A stretch of 64,000 bases of DNA from Chryseobacterium gotjawalense (GTDB lineage Bacteria; Bacteroidota; Bacteroidia; Flavobacteriales; Weeksellaceae), in assembly GCF_030012525.1 (NCBI RefSeq), contig NZ_CP124855.1, positions 1,116,001 through 1,180,000 on the forward strand, in the 5' to 3' direction. The translations under genes and the position numbers were made by a program. Numbering within the stretch: position 1 is the first letter of the stretch; every line of letters starts with the position of its first letter. The notes beneath the pieces were generated by a model. The model was not told the origin of the DNA. It saw only the letters and a list, made by a program, of their open reading frames with translations, and ran no database searches. Below are positions 54,154 through 63,365 of this stretch, piece after piece.

Positions 54154-56097
54154 CTATTTCAAGAGATATTCCTGCATAAATTTTATCACCGCCAGTCTTT
54201 GAAAATCTACATTTTCTTTTTTACGGAAACCGTGCCCTTCATTTTTGGCTTCTAAATACCACACCGTATTTCCCTGCGCTTTCAGTTTATCACGCATTTG
54301 CATCGCCTCCGTCACCGGAACTCTTGGATCGTTGGTTCCCTGGATGATGAACATAGGTTTTTTAATTTTATCGGTATTATTTAAAGGGGCGATCTTGGTA
54401 AAAAACGCACTCATTTTCGGGTCACGTTCGTCGCCATATTCTGCTCGGCGCAAATCCCGGCGGTATTCTTCAGTGTTTTTCAGAAAGGTATTAAAATCTG
54501 AAATCCCGACTACATCTACGGAACATCTTATTCTATCTGCATATTCGTAAGCTGTAGCCAAAGTCATAAAGCCTCCGTAACTGCCGCCCATAATCATAAT
54601 TCGGTCTTTATCCAATTCCGGTTGCTTTGCGATCCAGTCCAATAAAGCATCAATATCTTTTACAGAATTCATCCGGTTGAAACCATTGTCAGATGCGATA
54701 TATGTTTTGCCAAAACCTGAAGAACCACGCACATTTGGGTAAATCAACGCCACGCCCATTTCATTGGTATAGTAATTATTCGAACCTAAAGAAGAAGCCA
54801 TCGACTGACCTTCGGGACCGCCGTGAATGTTAATCATCACCGGTCTTTTCCCGGTAAATTTTTTAGAAGCAGGATAATAAAATCCGGAGATTTTCATCTT
54901 GTCAAAACTCGTCCATTCGATGAGTTTCGGCTGTGCCATTTCGCTTTTCCGCATTTCGCCCTGTTCGCTGTCTGTCCATCTTTCAATATTTTTCGTCGCT
55001 AAGTCTAAACGGTAAATATCTGAGGAAGAATCGTAAGTTGATTGCGAGAAAAAGAGGGATTTTCCGTCGTCGGTAAATTTAATATTATTGATTAATCCGA
55101 TGGGTAATCCTTTGATCTCCGTATATTTTTGGGAGGCAGTATCCATTAGATACAACTTGTTCAAACCACTTTCGTTGGTTTCAAAAACGATTTTGGATTT
55201 ATCTTTCGATAACGTATAATTAGAAACTTCCCAGGGAATATCAGTGGTGAAATAGGTGATCTTTTTCGTTTTTAAATTCATCAACGCCAAACGGTCAAAC
55301 TCATTATTACGGTCGGTGACAAAGTAAATCTCGTCTGGGTTTTTAGCAAATTTCGCGCTGCTTTGAACGATCTGTTTTTCAGTTCTATCGGTGATCGGTT
55401 CCAGCTTTTTTGTTTCTGTATCTAATAAATACAGATAAGATTCGTTCGCCGAAACATATTCGCTGACGATAAGTTTTTTGCCATCCTCTGAAATATCACT
55501 GATTCCCCAGCCGCCTCCTTTCAATTCCAGAATCAATTTGGTTTCGTTGGGTTTCAATGGATTCATGAAATAAATATCGCGGTCGCCACCGTTTCTTTTG
55601 GTGGAAGAAAAGTAGAAACCGGAACCGTCTTTTTTCCACCGCATTCCGCCGTTTTGAGATCTTCCTCCATCGGTTAATAATGTTGATTCCATGGAGTTTA
55701 AATCCAGTCTGAAAAGCTGACCGAATTCGTTTCCGCCCATATCTTTGGAATACACTAAATATTTTCCGTTTGTCGGTTCGTAATCTGCGGAATTTACAGG
55801 TTCATCAAAGAAGGTGATCTGTTTTCGGTTTCCCAAGGGTTGGGACAAATGGTGCAGCTGATTGGTAGAAGCAAATCGGGTCACCATGATCAATTCTTTT
55901 CCGTTGGGATGAATTGCGGTAAAGTTTGCTCCTCTGCTTTCCGAATATTTCTTAATTTTTTCGTTTAAACTTTTAGGGATCGCCGGAATATTTTCCGTTA
56001 TTAAATTCTCATTAGGAACGACAATATCGTTTTTAGTTTGAGCAAAAAATGCGGCTCCAGTCAACAAAAAAACCGGAATAAAAGATTTCATGTGCAT
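54154..56097 (-). CDS. S9 family prolyl oligopeptidase, secreted
   Basis: A 647-residue peptidase with a signal peptide (about 1-20). A WD40/TolB-like beta-propeller (about 50-380) is followed by the alpha/beta hydrolase domain. The nucleophile is Ser in MGGSYGGFM (about 508), the acid lies in GTNDPRVP (about 588) and the His is H622 in NEGHGF. It cleaves short peptides in the periplasm, typically of the acylaminoacyl or dipeptidyl peptidase type. Two near-adjacent Met codons (MHMK) are possible starts. Confidence 0.92.
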   Translation of the reverse strand: MHMKSFIPVFLLTGAAFFAQTKNDIVVPNENLITENIPAIPKSLNEKIKKYSESRGANFTAIHPNGKELIMVTRFASTNQLHHLSQPLGNRKQITFFDEPVNSADYEPTNGKYLVYSKDMGGNEFGQLFRLDLNSMESTLLTDGGRSQNGGMRWKKDGSGFYFSSTKRNGGDRDIYFMNPLKPNETKLILELKGGGWGISDISEDGKKLIVSEYVSANESYLYLLDTETKKLEPITDRTEKQIVQSSAKFAKNPDEIYFVTDRNNEFDRLALMNLKTKKITYFTTDIPWEVSNYTLSKDKSKIVFETNESGLNKLYLMDTASQKYTEIKGLPIGLINNIKFTDDGKSLFFSQSTYDSSSDIYRLDLATKNIERWTDSEQGEMRKSEMAQPKLIEWTSFDKMKISGFYYPASKKFTGKRPVMINIHGGPEGQSMASSLGSNNYYTNEMGVALIYPNVRGSSGFGKTYIASDNGFNRMNSVKDIDALLDWIAKQPELDKDRIMIMGGSYGGFMTLATAYEYADRIRCSVDVVGISDFNTFLKNTEEYRRDLRRAEYGDERDPKMSAFFTKIAPLNNTDKIKKPMFIIQGTNDPRVPVTEAMQMRDKLKAQGNTVWYLEAKNEGHGFRKKENVDFQRLAVIKFMQEYLLK

Positions 56098-56141
56098 ATA
56101 TTATAATTTGAGGTCAAGATAGTAATTTTTGGGAATTAAAA

Positions 56142-56166
56142 AAACCACAATTTGGAGTTGTGGTTT
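56142..56166 (-). terminator. Intrinsic terminator after the toxin-antitoxin pair
   Basis: A 9-bp perfect stem AAACCACAA / TTGTGGTTT, 7-base loop, T run on the minus strand. Confidence 0.8.
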
Positions 56167-56246
56167 TTGTCTGTGATGGCTCAGAGTTCGGAGACTTTGC
56201 CTACGGGTTTTGAAAAGGAAGGATTACAGATCCGCGTTGTCGTTTT

Positions 56247-56531
56247 TTAAGCAGTAGCCGGATTAATGTGTATATGTCCTCCAACGGCTTTTAGAACTTT
56301 CATTATTGTTGCAAATTGTGGTTTAGCGCCTTCAGATAGCGCTTTGTATAAACTGGGTCTGCTAAGCCCGGTTTCTTCCGCAATTTTAGTCATACCAATT
56401 GCTTTGGCTACATTTCCAATTGCTGCAATTATTTCTGACTCATTTCCTTCTTCCAAAGCAGCATTAAGATATTCAGCAATCATTTCATTACTGTCTAAAT
56501 AATCTGCAATGTCAAATTTTGAGGTATTCAT
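56247..56531 (-). CDS. HigA-like antitoxin (addiction module antidote, HTH)
   Basis: A 94-residue protein matching the addiction-module antidote family: SKFDIADYLDSNEMIAEYL at the start and a Cro/C1-type helix-turn-helix (about 45-75, GMTKIAEETGLSRPSLYKAL). It would bind its own promoter and neutralise the toxin. The toxin gene lies just upstream (toxin first, 6-base gap), as in higBA modules. The reading frame is intact. Confidence 0.88.
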   Translation of the reverse strand: MNTSKFDIADYLDSNEMIAEYLNAALEEGNESEIIAAIGNVAKAIGMTKIAEETGLSRPSLYKALSEGAKPQFATIMKVLKAVGGHIHINPATA

Positions 56532-56537
56532 TTTTCA

Positions 56538-56836
56538 TTATTTTTTTAATTTCTTCCAAATTTCCTTCGCTTTTTCAATGTCCTTTTGTTGAGTTGATTT
56601 GTCACCGCCAATTAGGAGAATAATAATTTTTCCGTCAATTTCCATAAAGTAAATTCTATACCCTTTTGCGTAATTAAATTTCAATTTATTAATTCCATTT
56701 CCAACTGGTTTAAAATCTCCAAGATGCTCGTCGTTTTCCAATTTTTGAATTCTGAACAAAATTTTCGCCTTTGCTGTTACATCTTTCAATTTTCTAAACC
56801 ACTTGTCAAACTCTGACGTTTTTTCAATAAGTACAT
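56538..56836 (-). pseudogene. HigB/RelE-type toxin gene with apparent N-terminal frameshift
   Basis: The frame codes IEKTSEFDKWFRKLKDV and continues through GDFKPVGNGI, YRIYFMEIDG and LLIGGDKSTQ, the ParE/RelE-like phage-derived killer family, ending six bases before the antitoxin. The natural start should be the ATG at 56834-56836, giving MYLI-EKT as in homologues, but one base is missing: ATGTACTTATTG runs out of frame. No in-frame ATG precedes; a TTG start at 56787-56789 would lose about 18 residues. So the toxin is probably broken or poorly made, unless a rare ATT start is used. Confidence 0.65.
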
Positions 56837-56986
56837 CGCAAAACTGTATTCGTTTGGATACAAAAATAATGAAAATATTTCAATTTAAAAATTAAATATT
56901 TACGAAACTCTCGTTGAAAATACTGCATAACTTTTAAATATGTACAAGAACTGAAGAAACAAAAAAAGTAATTTGAAAAACACCCT

Positions 56987-57055
56987 GCAACCCGACTTGA
57001 GTGGAGCTCTTTTTGTGCAGCGCAGCGGAGCAAAAAAGCGGGAACGGAAGGCTGA
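56987..57055. repeat. Two-arm hairpin element, copy 3 (diverged)
   Basis: Arms CCCGACTTGAGTGGAGCTC and AAGCGGGAACGGAAGGC flank a hairpin closed by GC-TTTTTG / CAAAAAAGC. The layout matches the elements at 20.2 and 41.5 kb (left arm with GA and GTGG, right arm with GCGGGA and GGA), but the bases have diverged. It lies between the toxin gene and the lpd terminator. Confidence 0.45.
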
Positions 57056-57108
57056 TTAGTTGCCCAAATAAAAATAATCACAAATATTGAAACTATTATC
57101 TAAATAAA

Positions 57109-57135
57109 AAAACTCCAGCAAATCACTGGAGTTTT
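57109..57135 (-). terminator. Intrinsic terminator after lpd
   Basis: A 10-bp perfect stem AAAACTCCAG / CTGGAGTTTT, 7-base loop, T-rich on the minus strand; 22 bases past the stop. Confidence 0.85.
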
Positions 57136-57157
57136 ATATGAAAATATTTCGTTAAGT

Positions 57158-58549
57158 TTAGATATGAATCACTTCGCCATAAGCGGCGGCAACGGCTTCC
57201 ATCACGGCTTCTGAAATCGTTGGATGCGGGTGAATTGATTTTAAAACTTCATGACCGGTGGTTTCTAATTTACGCGCCACAACTGCTTCTGCAATCATAT
57301 CGGTAACGCCGTCGCCGACCATGTGACAACCGAGCCATTCGCCGTATTTCGCATCGAAGATCACTTTGATGAAACCATCGGTATCTCCGTTGGCAGTGGC
57401 TTTTCCGGAAGCGGAGAAAGGGAATTTACCCACTTTCAGTTCGTAGCCTTTTTCCTTCGCCTGTTTTTCGGTTAAACCAACAGAAGCGATTTCCGGATGA
57501 CAGTACGTACATCCCGGAACATTGCCGTAATCGATCTTTTCTACGTGAAGACCTTTGATCTTCTCCACACAGGTAATTCCTTCTGCTGAAGCAACGTGTG
57601 CTAAAGCTTGTGTCGCCAAAATATCACCAATCGCATAATATCCCGGAACAGAAGTTTCGTACCATTCGTTCACCAAAACTTTTCCTTTATCGGTTTGGAT
57701 TCCCACTTCTTCGAACCCCTGACCTTCGATATTCGAAGCGATTCCAACAGCAGACAATAAAATATCAGCTTCTAAAACGATATTTCCAGTAGCAGTTTTC
57801 ACGGTTGCTTTTACGCCGTTTCCGGAAGTATCCACAGATTCTACGGAAGCATTGGTCATGATTTCGATCCCTGATTTTTTCAGAGATTTCTCTACGTGTT
57901 TTGAAGTATCTTCGTCTTCAACAGGAAGAATGTTTGGCATGAATTCTACAACGGTAACTTTCGTTCCCATGGTGTTATAGAAATCAGCGAACTCAATTCC
58001 GATCGCACCTGAACCGACAACGATCATCGATTTTGGCTGCTCAGGAAGATTCAATGCCTGTCTGTATCCGATTACTTTTTTTCCATCCTGTGGAAGATTC
58101 GGCAATTCTCTGGAACGCGCTCCAGTTGCGATAATGATATGCTGCCCTGAATATTCAGTTGCTTTTCCGTCTTTATCAGTTACAGAAACTTTTTTACCTT
58201 TTTGAACTTTGGCAGTTCCCATGATCACATCGATCTTGTTTTTCTTCATCAGGAAAGCGATTCCACCACTCATTTTAGTGGCAACTCCTCTACTTCTCTG
58301 AATAACTTTAGAAAAATCAAAACCTGGATTTTCTACTTTATTTAAACCGTACTGTTCGGCTTGCTGTAAATATTTAAAAACGTGTGCAGATTTTAATAAT
58401 GCTTTAGTTGGGATACAACCCCAGTTTAAGCAAATTCCGCCCAGATTTTCTTTTTCAATAATGGCTGTTTTAAAACCTAATTGTGCAGCTCTGATTGCCG
58501 TAACGTAACCACCAGGACCACTTCCGATGACAATAATATCGTAGTTCAT
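57158..58549 (-). CDS. lpd: Dihydrolipoyl dehydrogenase (E3)
   Basis: A 463-residue flavoprotein disulfide reductase. FAD-binding GSGPGGYVTA (9-18), redox cysteines C40 and C45 in GGICLNWGCIPTKA, NAD-binding GSGAIGIEFADF (about 178), second FAD motif AIGDI (about 310), and the C-terminal HPHPTISE with catalytic H442 and E447. It reoxidises lipoamide for the 2-oxo acid dehydrogenases, here presumably serving both sucAB and the fused E1 at 60.1 kb. Separate terminator; no E2 nearby. Confidence 0.95.
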   Translation of the reverse strand: MNYDIIVIGSGPGGYVTAIRAAQLGFKTAIIEKENLGGICLNWGCIPTKALLKSAHVFKYLQQAEQYGLNKVENPGFDFSKVIQRSRGVATKMSGGIAFLMKKNKIDVIMGTAKVQKGKKVSVTDKDGKATEYSGQHIIIATGARSRELPNLPQDGKKVIGYRQALNLPEQPKSMIVVGSGAIGIEFADFYNTMGTKVTVVEFMPNILPVEDEDTSKHVEKSLKKSGIEIMTNASVESVDTSGNGVKATVKTATGNIVLEADILLSAVGIASNIEGQGFEEVGIQTDKGKVLVNEWYETSVPGYYAIGDILATQALAHVASAEGITCVEKIKGLHVEKIDYGNVPGCTYCHPEIASVGLTEKQAKEKGYELKVGKFPFSASGKATANGDTDGFIKVIFDAKYGEWLGCHMVGDGVTDMIAEAVVARKLETTGHEVLKSIHPHPTISEAVMEAVAAAYGEVIHI

Positions 58550-58922
58550 TATTTAAAAATTTGATGCGAATTTACGGAAAATTTTATGATTTATATTTAA
58601 AGCCTATCGAGGAATTAAATAGCTTTAGTTTTTCACCAGAATAAACAATATTTAAGAAAAAAATACTGGGATAAATTTGAAATTATTCACCATCAGCTCC
58701 AGATTCAGCCTGATTATAATAAAGTTGTGTTTTTGTTGAAAATTTGCTTTCTCTGGAGCTTCGGTGTCTTGAAAAATGTGTTGTTTTTTATATTCAGCAA
58801 AAGTAAAACATCACTGCAAAACTTCCTTACGGGAAACCGTAAAGCAGTAAAATTTATCTCTAAAAATTGCATTTATTTTTGGAAACAGTGAGAAACAACA
58901 GGAATGGGCGCGGAAAAGGTTT
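58550..58922. other. Intergenic region, no gene seen
   Basis: Upstream of lpd the minus strand has TAAATTCG (close to TAnnTTTG) near 58567-58574. A short imperfect hairpin (TTACGGGAAACCGTAA) lies at about 58827. Nothing else is identifiable. Confidence 0.4.
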
Positions 58923-59588
58923 TTACAGCACTCCCAAATCTTTGCAGATCGCAATTAAATGTTCGTTGCTTTTGGCCCTGAACGTTTCTTTGAGGTAATT
59001 TAAAGTTTTTTCAACAGAACTTAAACTGTTCGGTTTTAGCGATTTTCCTTTCAAAATTTCGGTCATGTCTTTTTGCAAAATACCTTCCGAAAGTAATTTT
59101 AGAATAGAATATTCAACCGAAGTCAGTTCGATGGTATCTGTAGTTCTAAGCTGAATCCGGTTTTCCGGGGAAAGATATTTTTGCCCATCAGAAATTACAG
59201 TAATTGCATTTTCTAGATTTTTAACATCCATTCTGCCTTTGCTTACAAATCCGTCAATTTGTAAATCATTGAAAAGTTCTTTTATTATTTGAGGCCGTTT
59301 TTCACCTGAAAATACTAAGATTTTTAATTCAGGAAGTATTTTTCGTGACTCGGTGATGAGTTGCTGGCCGGATTTGATTTTTTGTTTTTTAAAGTCTTCA
59401 TCGAAAGAGAGATCCGTGATCAGCAAATCAAATGGCTCATCTTCTTCAACACTTTTTTTGAGCAGGCGAAAAGCTTCATCACAATAATGAACAAAACTTT
59501 TGTTTGGTATCTTTAAATCATCTAAGGATTTCTGCACAGAAATGCTTGCGCTTTCAAAATCTTCCGCAGCCAGTATTTTTTGAAACAT
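58923..59588 (-). CDS. NarL/LuxR-type response regulator
   Basis: A 221-residue response regulator. The receiver domain (about 1-135) has the acidic pocket in LAAEDFE (8-12), the phosphorylated Asp at D59 in LLITDLSFDED and the Lys in GFVSKGRM (about 115). A LuxR-type helix-turn-helix (about 155-215, ILKLLSEGILQKDMTEIL) binds DNA. Its ATG directly abuts the stop of a kinase remnant on the same strand, the position where the cognate histidine kinase is expected. With the kinase gone it is an orphan in this locus. Confidence 0.88.
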   Translation of the reverse strand: MFQKILAAEDFESASISVQKSLDDLKIPNKSFVHYCDEAFRLLKKSVEEDEPFDLLITDLSFDEDFKKQKIKSGQQLITESRKILPELKILVFSGEKRPQIIKELFNDLQIDGFVSKGRMDVKNLENAITVISDGQKYLSPENRIQLRTTDTIELTSVEYSILKLLSEGILQKDMTEILKGKSLKPNSLSSVEKTLNYLKETFRAKSNEHLIAICKDLGVL

Positions 59589-59777
59589 TTATCCGTTTTT
59601 TAAGGGAAAGGAAATCGTCTTCTGAGTTCCATTCTCAATTATTTCGTCAAAAATAAGATTTCCTTTTTGAGAAAAAATACGGGTTTCCACATTTTGCAAG
59701 TCATTTTTCTTCTGGATGGTTTTTCCAAGACCAATTTCATCATCAGAATAATCGATTTGAAGGTGGTTTGCAATCAT
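59589..59777 (-). pseudogene. C-terminal remnant of a sensor histidine kinase
   Basis: The last 62 codons of an HATPase_c domain. DEIGLGKTI is the G2-box region, and LQNVETRIFSQKGNLIF then ENGTQKTISFPL is the closing part of a HisKA_3/HPK7-type ATPase domain. The H-box, N-box and sensor parts are absent; upstream (59778-60059) is non-coding. The remnant cannot bind ATP as a kinase. It abuts the response regulator gene. Confidence 0.65.
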
Positions 59778-59901
59778 TTCAAACTTTAAAAATATTTTTT
59801 TCGCTTCGCTGTGTTTTTAATACAGGAAATTGAGATGAAAAACAGGCGAGCAAGTAGTAATTTAATTTCAATTTTTAAAATATAATCCAAAGTTAAATAA
59901 A

Positions 59902-59932
59902 AAAACAGCGAAAAATTAATTTTCGCTGTTTT
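59902..59932 (-). terminator. Intrinsic terminator after the E1 dehydrogenase gene
   Basis: A perfect palindromic stem AAAACAGCGAAAA / TTTTCGCTGTTTT with a TTAA-centred loop, 127 bases past the stop. Confidence 0.75.
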
Positions 59933-60059
59933 CTGTGAATAAGTTTAATATTTTTGGAGGTGGGAGTTACGGATCAATTTCTATACTTTATCGAAACAAA
60001 AATTTCATTAAAAACATAGTGAATTGATAATTAACTACTTATTAAAAAATATTCCCCGC

Positions 60060-62489
60060 CTAAATCTTCGGGAATTTCTCAGGATTGGTTTCAGTAAATA
60101 ATCCGTAAATTTTCTCCACCATATCATCAACACTTGGCTTGCTGAAATAATCTCCATCACTTCCATAAGGCGGACGGTGATTTTCTGCAGAAATGGTTAA
60201 CGGATCGGAATCCAAATATCTGAATGCTTTCTGTTTTTCCATAATCTGTTGAAGAATAAATGCCGATGCGCCACCTTCTACATCTTCATCGATGACCACC
60301 AATCGGTTGGTTTTTTTTACACTTTCTAAAATATCATGACTCAGATCGAATGGAATTAATGACTGAATATCGATCACTTCCGCAGAAATTCCGATTTTTT
60401 CTAATTCCTGAGCGGCTTCCATGACCAATCTCCACGTAGAACCGTAAGTTACTAAAGTAACATCTTTTCCTTCTTTCGTTACTTCAATTTTTCCTACCGG
60501 AACGGTAAATTCACCAAGATTATCAGGTTGTTTTTCTTTTAATCGGTAACCGTTTAAACATTCGATAATTAAAGCCGGTTCATCTGCCTGAAGCATGGTA
60601 TTATAAAATCCAGCCGCTTTTGTTAAATTACGCGGAACGAGGACTAAAATCCCTTTTGAGAGATTAATAATTCCTGCCATCGGCGAACCTGAATGCCAAA
60701 CTCCTTCCAATCGATGGCCACGTGTTCTGATAATCAACGGCGCTTTTTGTCCGCCTCTTGTCCGGTATTGAACGGTTGCTAAATCGTCGCTCATTCCCTG
60801 CAGACAATAGAGGATATAATCCAAATACTGGATTTCTGCAATTGGTCTTAAACCACGCATCGCCATTCCGATTCCCTGTCCAAGAATCGTTGCTTCCCGG
60901 ATTCCGGTATCTGCGATTCTCAGTGCGCCATATTTTTCCTGCAGTCCTTCTAAACCTTGATTTACATCGCCAATATTTCCGGCATCTTCACCAAAAATTA
61001 ATGCTTCCGGATATTTTTCAAAAATTTTATCGAAATTATTTCTAACGACTACTCTACCGTCCACCGTTTCTGAAGCGTCAGAAAATACGGGTGCAACTTC
61101 TTTAACAGTGGTCGCTTTCCACTCGGATTGAGAATATAAATGAGAAGAATAATTTTCTTTTTCGATGGCGAAAACTTCTTCAAATTTGTTTTGAAGTCTT
61201 TGTCTTTCTGTCGATTGATTGGCTCTCGTTAGTAATAAAGATTTTCTCACCAAATGGAAAATATCTTTTTTCGCTACAGAAATTACTTTATTGAATTTTT
61301 CTAATTCTGCGGCAACTTCAGTATTTTGAGATTTTAAATTTTCAACCAAAGGAAGAACGGTTTCTTTTAAATCCTGAATCGTTTTCTGATAATTTTCCCA
61401 GGCTTTTTTCTGACCGTCTTTTACAAATTTCTTCGCTTCAGATTCAATACTATCTAATTCTTCAGCGGTTGCTAACTGTTGCTCGGCACCTTCAATTTCA
61501 ATGGAATAATCCAGAATCCATTCTCTGAATTTCACCAAACCATCGAAATCACCTTCCCATTTCAGACGGTTTTCATCTTTATATCTTTCGTGTGAACCGG
61601 AAGTTGAATGTCCTTGCGGCTGCGTTACTTCGATAACATGCACTACAACAGGAACGCTTTCTGTTCTTGCAAAATGTTCTGCCCGTGCATAAGCATCTAA
61701 TAAGGAAGGATAATCCCAGGCTTTTACCTGAATAATTTCACAACCCTGATTTTCACCTTCTTTTCTTTGGAAACCTGAAAGCATTTCAGCGATATCCGCT
61801 TTTGCTCTTTGGTTGTGTGTAGGAACCGAAATTCCGTAACCGTCATCCCAAATCGAAGTAATCATCGGAACCTGCAAAGCACAGGCAGCATTTAGAGTTT
61901 CCCAAAAATGACCTTCTGCTGTTGAGGCATCACCAATTGTTCCGAAAGCGACCTCATTTCCTTTATTTGAAAATTTTTCTGAACCATCGAATTCAACAGT
62001 TTTATAAACTTTCGAAGCCAGCGCCAATCCTAATAATCTTGGCATTTGTCCGGCTGTAGGGGAAATATCAGAGGATATATTTTTTTGTTTTGTTAAGTCT
62101 TTCCAGCTTCCATCTTCATTCAAACTTCTGGTCGCGTAATGGCCGTTCATTTGCCGCCCAGCAGACGCGGGTTCCCGTTCAATATTGGTATCGGCGTACA
62201 GCTGTGCAAAAAAACTTTCAACACTCACAGCACCGATGGCGTAGGCAAACGTTTGGTCACGGTAATAACCAGACCGGAAATCACCATCTTTAAAAACCTT
62301 TGCCATGGCCAATTGCGGCAATTCTTTACCGTCTCCAAAGATTCCGAATTTTGCTTTTCCCGTCAACACTTCCCTTCTTCCGAGGTAAGACATTTCTCTG
62401 GAAATTCTGCCCAGTTTATAATCTTCTAAGATCTGGTTTTTAAAGTCCTGAAAGGTAATCTGCTGAGTTTCAATATAGGTCGTTTCCAT
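60060..62489 (-). CDS. 2-oxo acid dehydrogenase E1, fused alpha and beta subunits
   Basis: An 809-residue fusion. The alpha half (about 1-440) has the ThDP motif GDASTAEGHFWETLNA (about 192) and the RMLG-type GRQMNGHYATRSL (about 111). The beta half (about 470-809) has FGEDAGNIGDVNQGL (about 497), GIREATILGQGIGMAMRG (about 528), YLDYILYCLQGMSDD and the C-terminal HRPPYGSDGDYFSKP. It resembles branched-chain 2-oxoacid dehydrogenase E1; pyruvate is possible. No E2 is adjacent; lpd is 1.5 kb downstream. Confidence 0.9.
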   Translation of the reverse strand: METTYIETQQITFQDFKNQILEDYKLGRISREMSYLGRREVLTGKAKFGIFGDGKELPQLAMAKVFKDGDFRSGYYRDQTFAYAIGAVSVESFFAQLYADTNIEREPASAGRQMNGHYATRSLNEDGSWKDLTKQKNISSDISPTAGQMPRLLGLALASKVYKTVEFDGSEKFSNKGNEVAFGTIGDASTAEGHFWETLNAACALQVPMITSIWDDGYGISVPTHNQRAKADIAEMLSGFQRKEGENQGCEIIQVKAWDYPSLLDAYARAEHFARTESVPVVVHVIEVTQPQGHSTSGSHERYKDENRLKWEGDFDGLVKFREWILDYSIEIEGAEQQLATAEELDSIESEAKKFVKDGQKKAWENYQKTIQDLKETVLPLVENLKSQNTEVAAELEKFNKVISVAKKDIFHLVRKSLLLTRANQSTERQRLQNKFEEVFAIEKENYSSHLYSQSEWKATTVKEVAPVFSDASETVDGRVVVRNNFDKIFEKYPEALIFGEDAGNIGDVNQGLEGLQEKYGALRIADTGIREATILGQGIGMAMRGLRPIAEIQYLDYILYCLQGMSDDLATVQYRTRGGQKAPLIIRTRGHRLEGVWHSGSPMAGIINLSKGILVLVPRNLTKAAGFYNTMLQADEPALIIECLNGYRLKEKQPDNLGEFTVPVGKIEVTKEGKDVTLVTYGSTWRLVMEAAQELEKIGISAEVIDIQSLIPFDLSHDILESVKKTNRLVVIDEDVEGGASAFILQQIMEKQKAFRYLDSDPLTISAENHRPPYGSDGDYFSKPSVDDMVEKIYGLFTETNPEKFPKI

Positions 62490-62505
62490 AAAAGCTGAAT
62501 TTTCA

Positions 62506-62513
62506 CAAAGATA
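62506..62513 (-). promoter_or_regulatory. Promoter -7 box of the E1 dehydrogenase gene
   Basis: TATCTTTG on the minus strand, 16 bases before the ATG, implying a very short leader. No strong -33 TTTG. Confidence 0.5.
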
Positions 62514-62742
62514 AATAAATGAATTGAATTTTTAAAATTTGAATTTTATTTTTTGATAATATTCTATTTTTACTGACCCTTTTTTATAAATTTGACAATC
62601 AGTATGTTGAACATATCACATTAAATAGTGATAAATATCACGTCATCTCTTAAACAGATTTCTGTGTTAGTGATTAAATTGCGAAAATTAAAAGTTTTTG
62701 TCCTTTGACGACAACCAGAAGCAATGAAGAAACCATAACTTG

Positions 62743-62820
62743 ATGTTTGAAAAGATTGCAGCATATTTATATATTATGGCATTACTTCCTATTTCTATAA
62801 CGGTTGTTCTGGTCGTTTGA
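62743..62820 (+). CDS. Possible 25-residue hydrophobic peptide
   Basis: ATG to TGA without interruption, coding a peptide that begins MFEKIAAYLYIMALLPISIT and ends in a run of Val and Leu, i.e. one membrane-span length. No promoter box or homology supports it. In AT-rich intergenic DNA such a frame can be chance. The rest of 62514-62881 shows no gene. Confidence 0.15.
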   Translation: MFEKIAAYLYIMALLPISITVVLVV

Positions 62821-62881
62821 AATTTATCATAAAAAGGTTAAATCTCTTTTTAAAATAAAATTTAAAGTATCCTAAAAACAA

Positions 62882-62909
62882 TTCTTCCGCGAATAAATCC
62901 GCGGAAGAA
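62882..62909 (-). terminator. Strong intrinsic terminator after the small lipoprotein gene
   Basis: A 10-bp perfect stem TTCTTCCGCG / CGCGGAAGAA with an 8-base loop, 41 bases past the lipoprotein stop. Confidence 0.78.
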
Positions 62910-62950
62910 CCAACACAAATGATGAAAAAAAAATTATTTAGTTTAAGGGG

Positions 62951-63181
62951 TTACTTTTTTGGGGGAGGTAATAATTCTCCTTCTAATTCAGAAGCTAGAT
63001 TGTCAGCTGTCTGCGTATTTAATGTACCGGCATTATCTTGTTGCAATAAAACAGATGAGGAATCCTGGACTCTTTGTAAAGTTGCTGCTTCCTCCGGTGA
63101 TAATACATCGTCTGACTGTCTGCATGATTGTAATGTAATTGTAGTAAAAACTACGGCTGCGATAAGTGCAAATTTTTTCAT
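62951..63181 (-). CDS. Small lipoprotein of unknown function
   Basis: A 76-residue protein with a lipobox ending at C20 (TITLQSC). The mature part is short, acidic and Gln/Ser-rich (SPEEAATLQRVQDSSSVLL), ending in PPPKK. I recognise no family. The start chosen is the ATG of the signal peptide; 18 codons upstream are AT-rich. It is divergent from the TPR protein gene at 63366 (184-base gap), so the two could be co-regulated. Confidence 0.65.
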   Translation of the reverse strand: MKKFALIAAVVFTTITLQSCRQSDDVLSPEEAATLQRVQDSSSVLLQQDNAGTLNTQTADNLASELEGELLPPPKK

Positions 63182-63365
63182 TCGTTTAATTTTTACAAAT
63201 GTATTGTAGAAAGCAGATATGAAGCAATAAAACAAACCGTTAGTTTATAAAAAATGACAAGCAAATTGTAAATTTTGTACTGTTTTTTTAAAAAAATAGC
63301 AGTAATATTGTAAAACAAATGACTTAAAATAACTTATATCATTATTAATCATTTCATTACGGTTT

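Noticed and set aside
62919-63209. A plus-strand frame opposite the small lipoprotein gene
   Set aside because: The minus-strand frame has a clear lipoprotein signal peptide and a strong terminator; the plus frame has neither.
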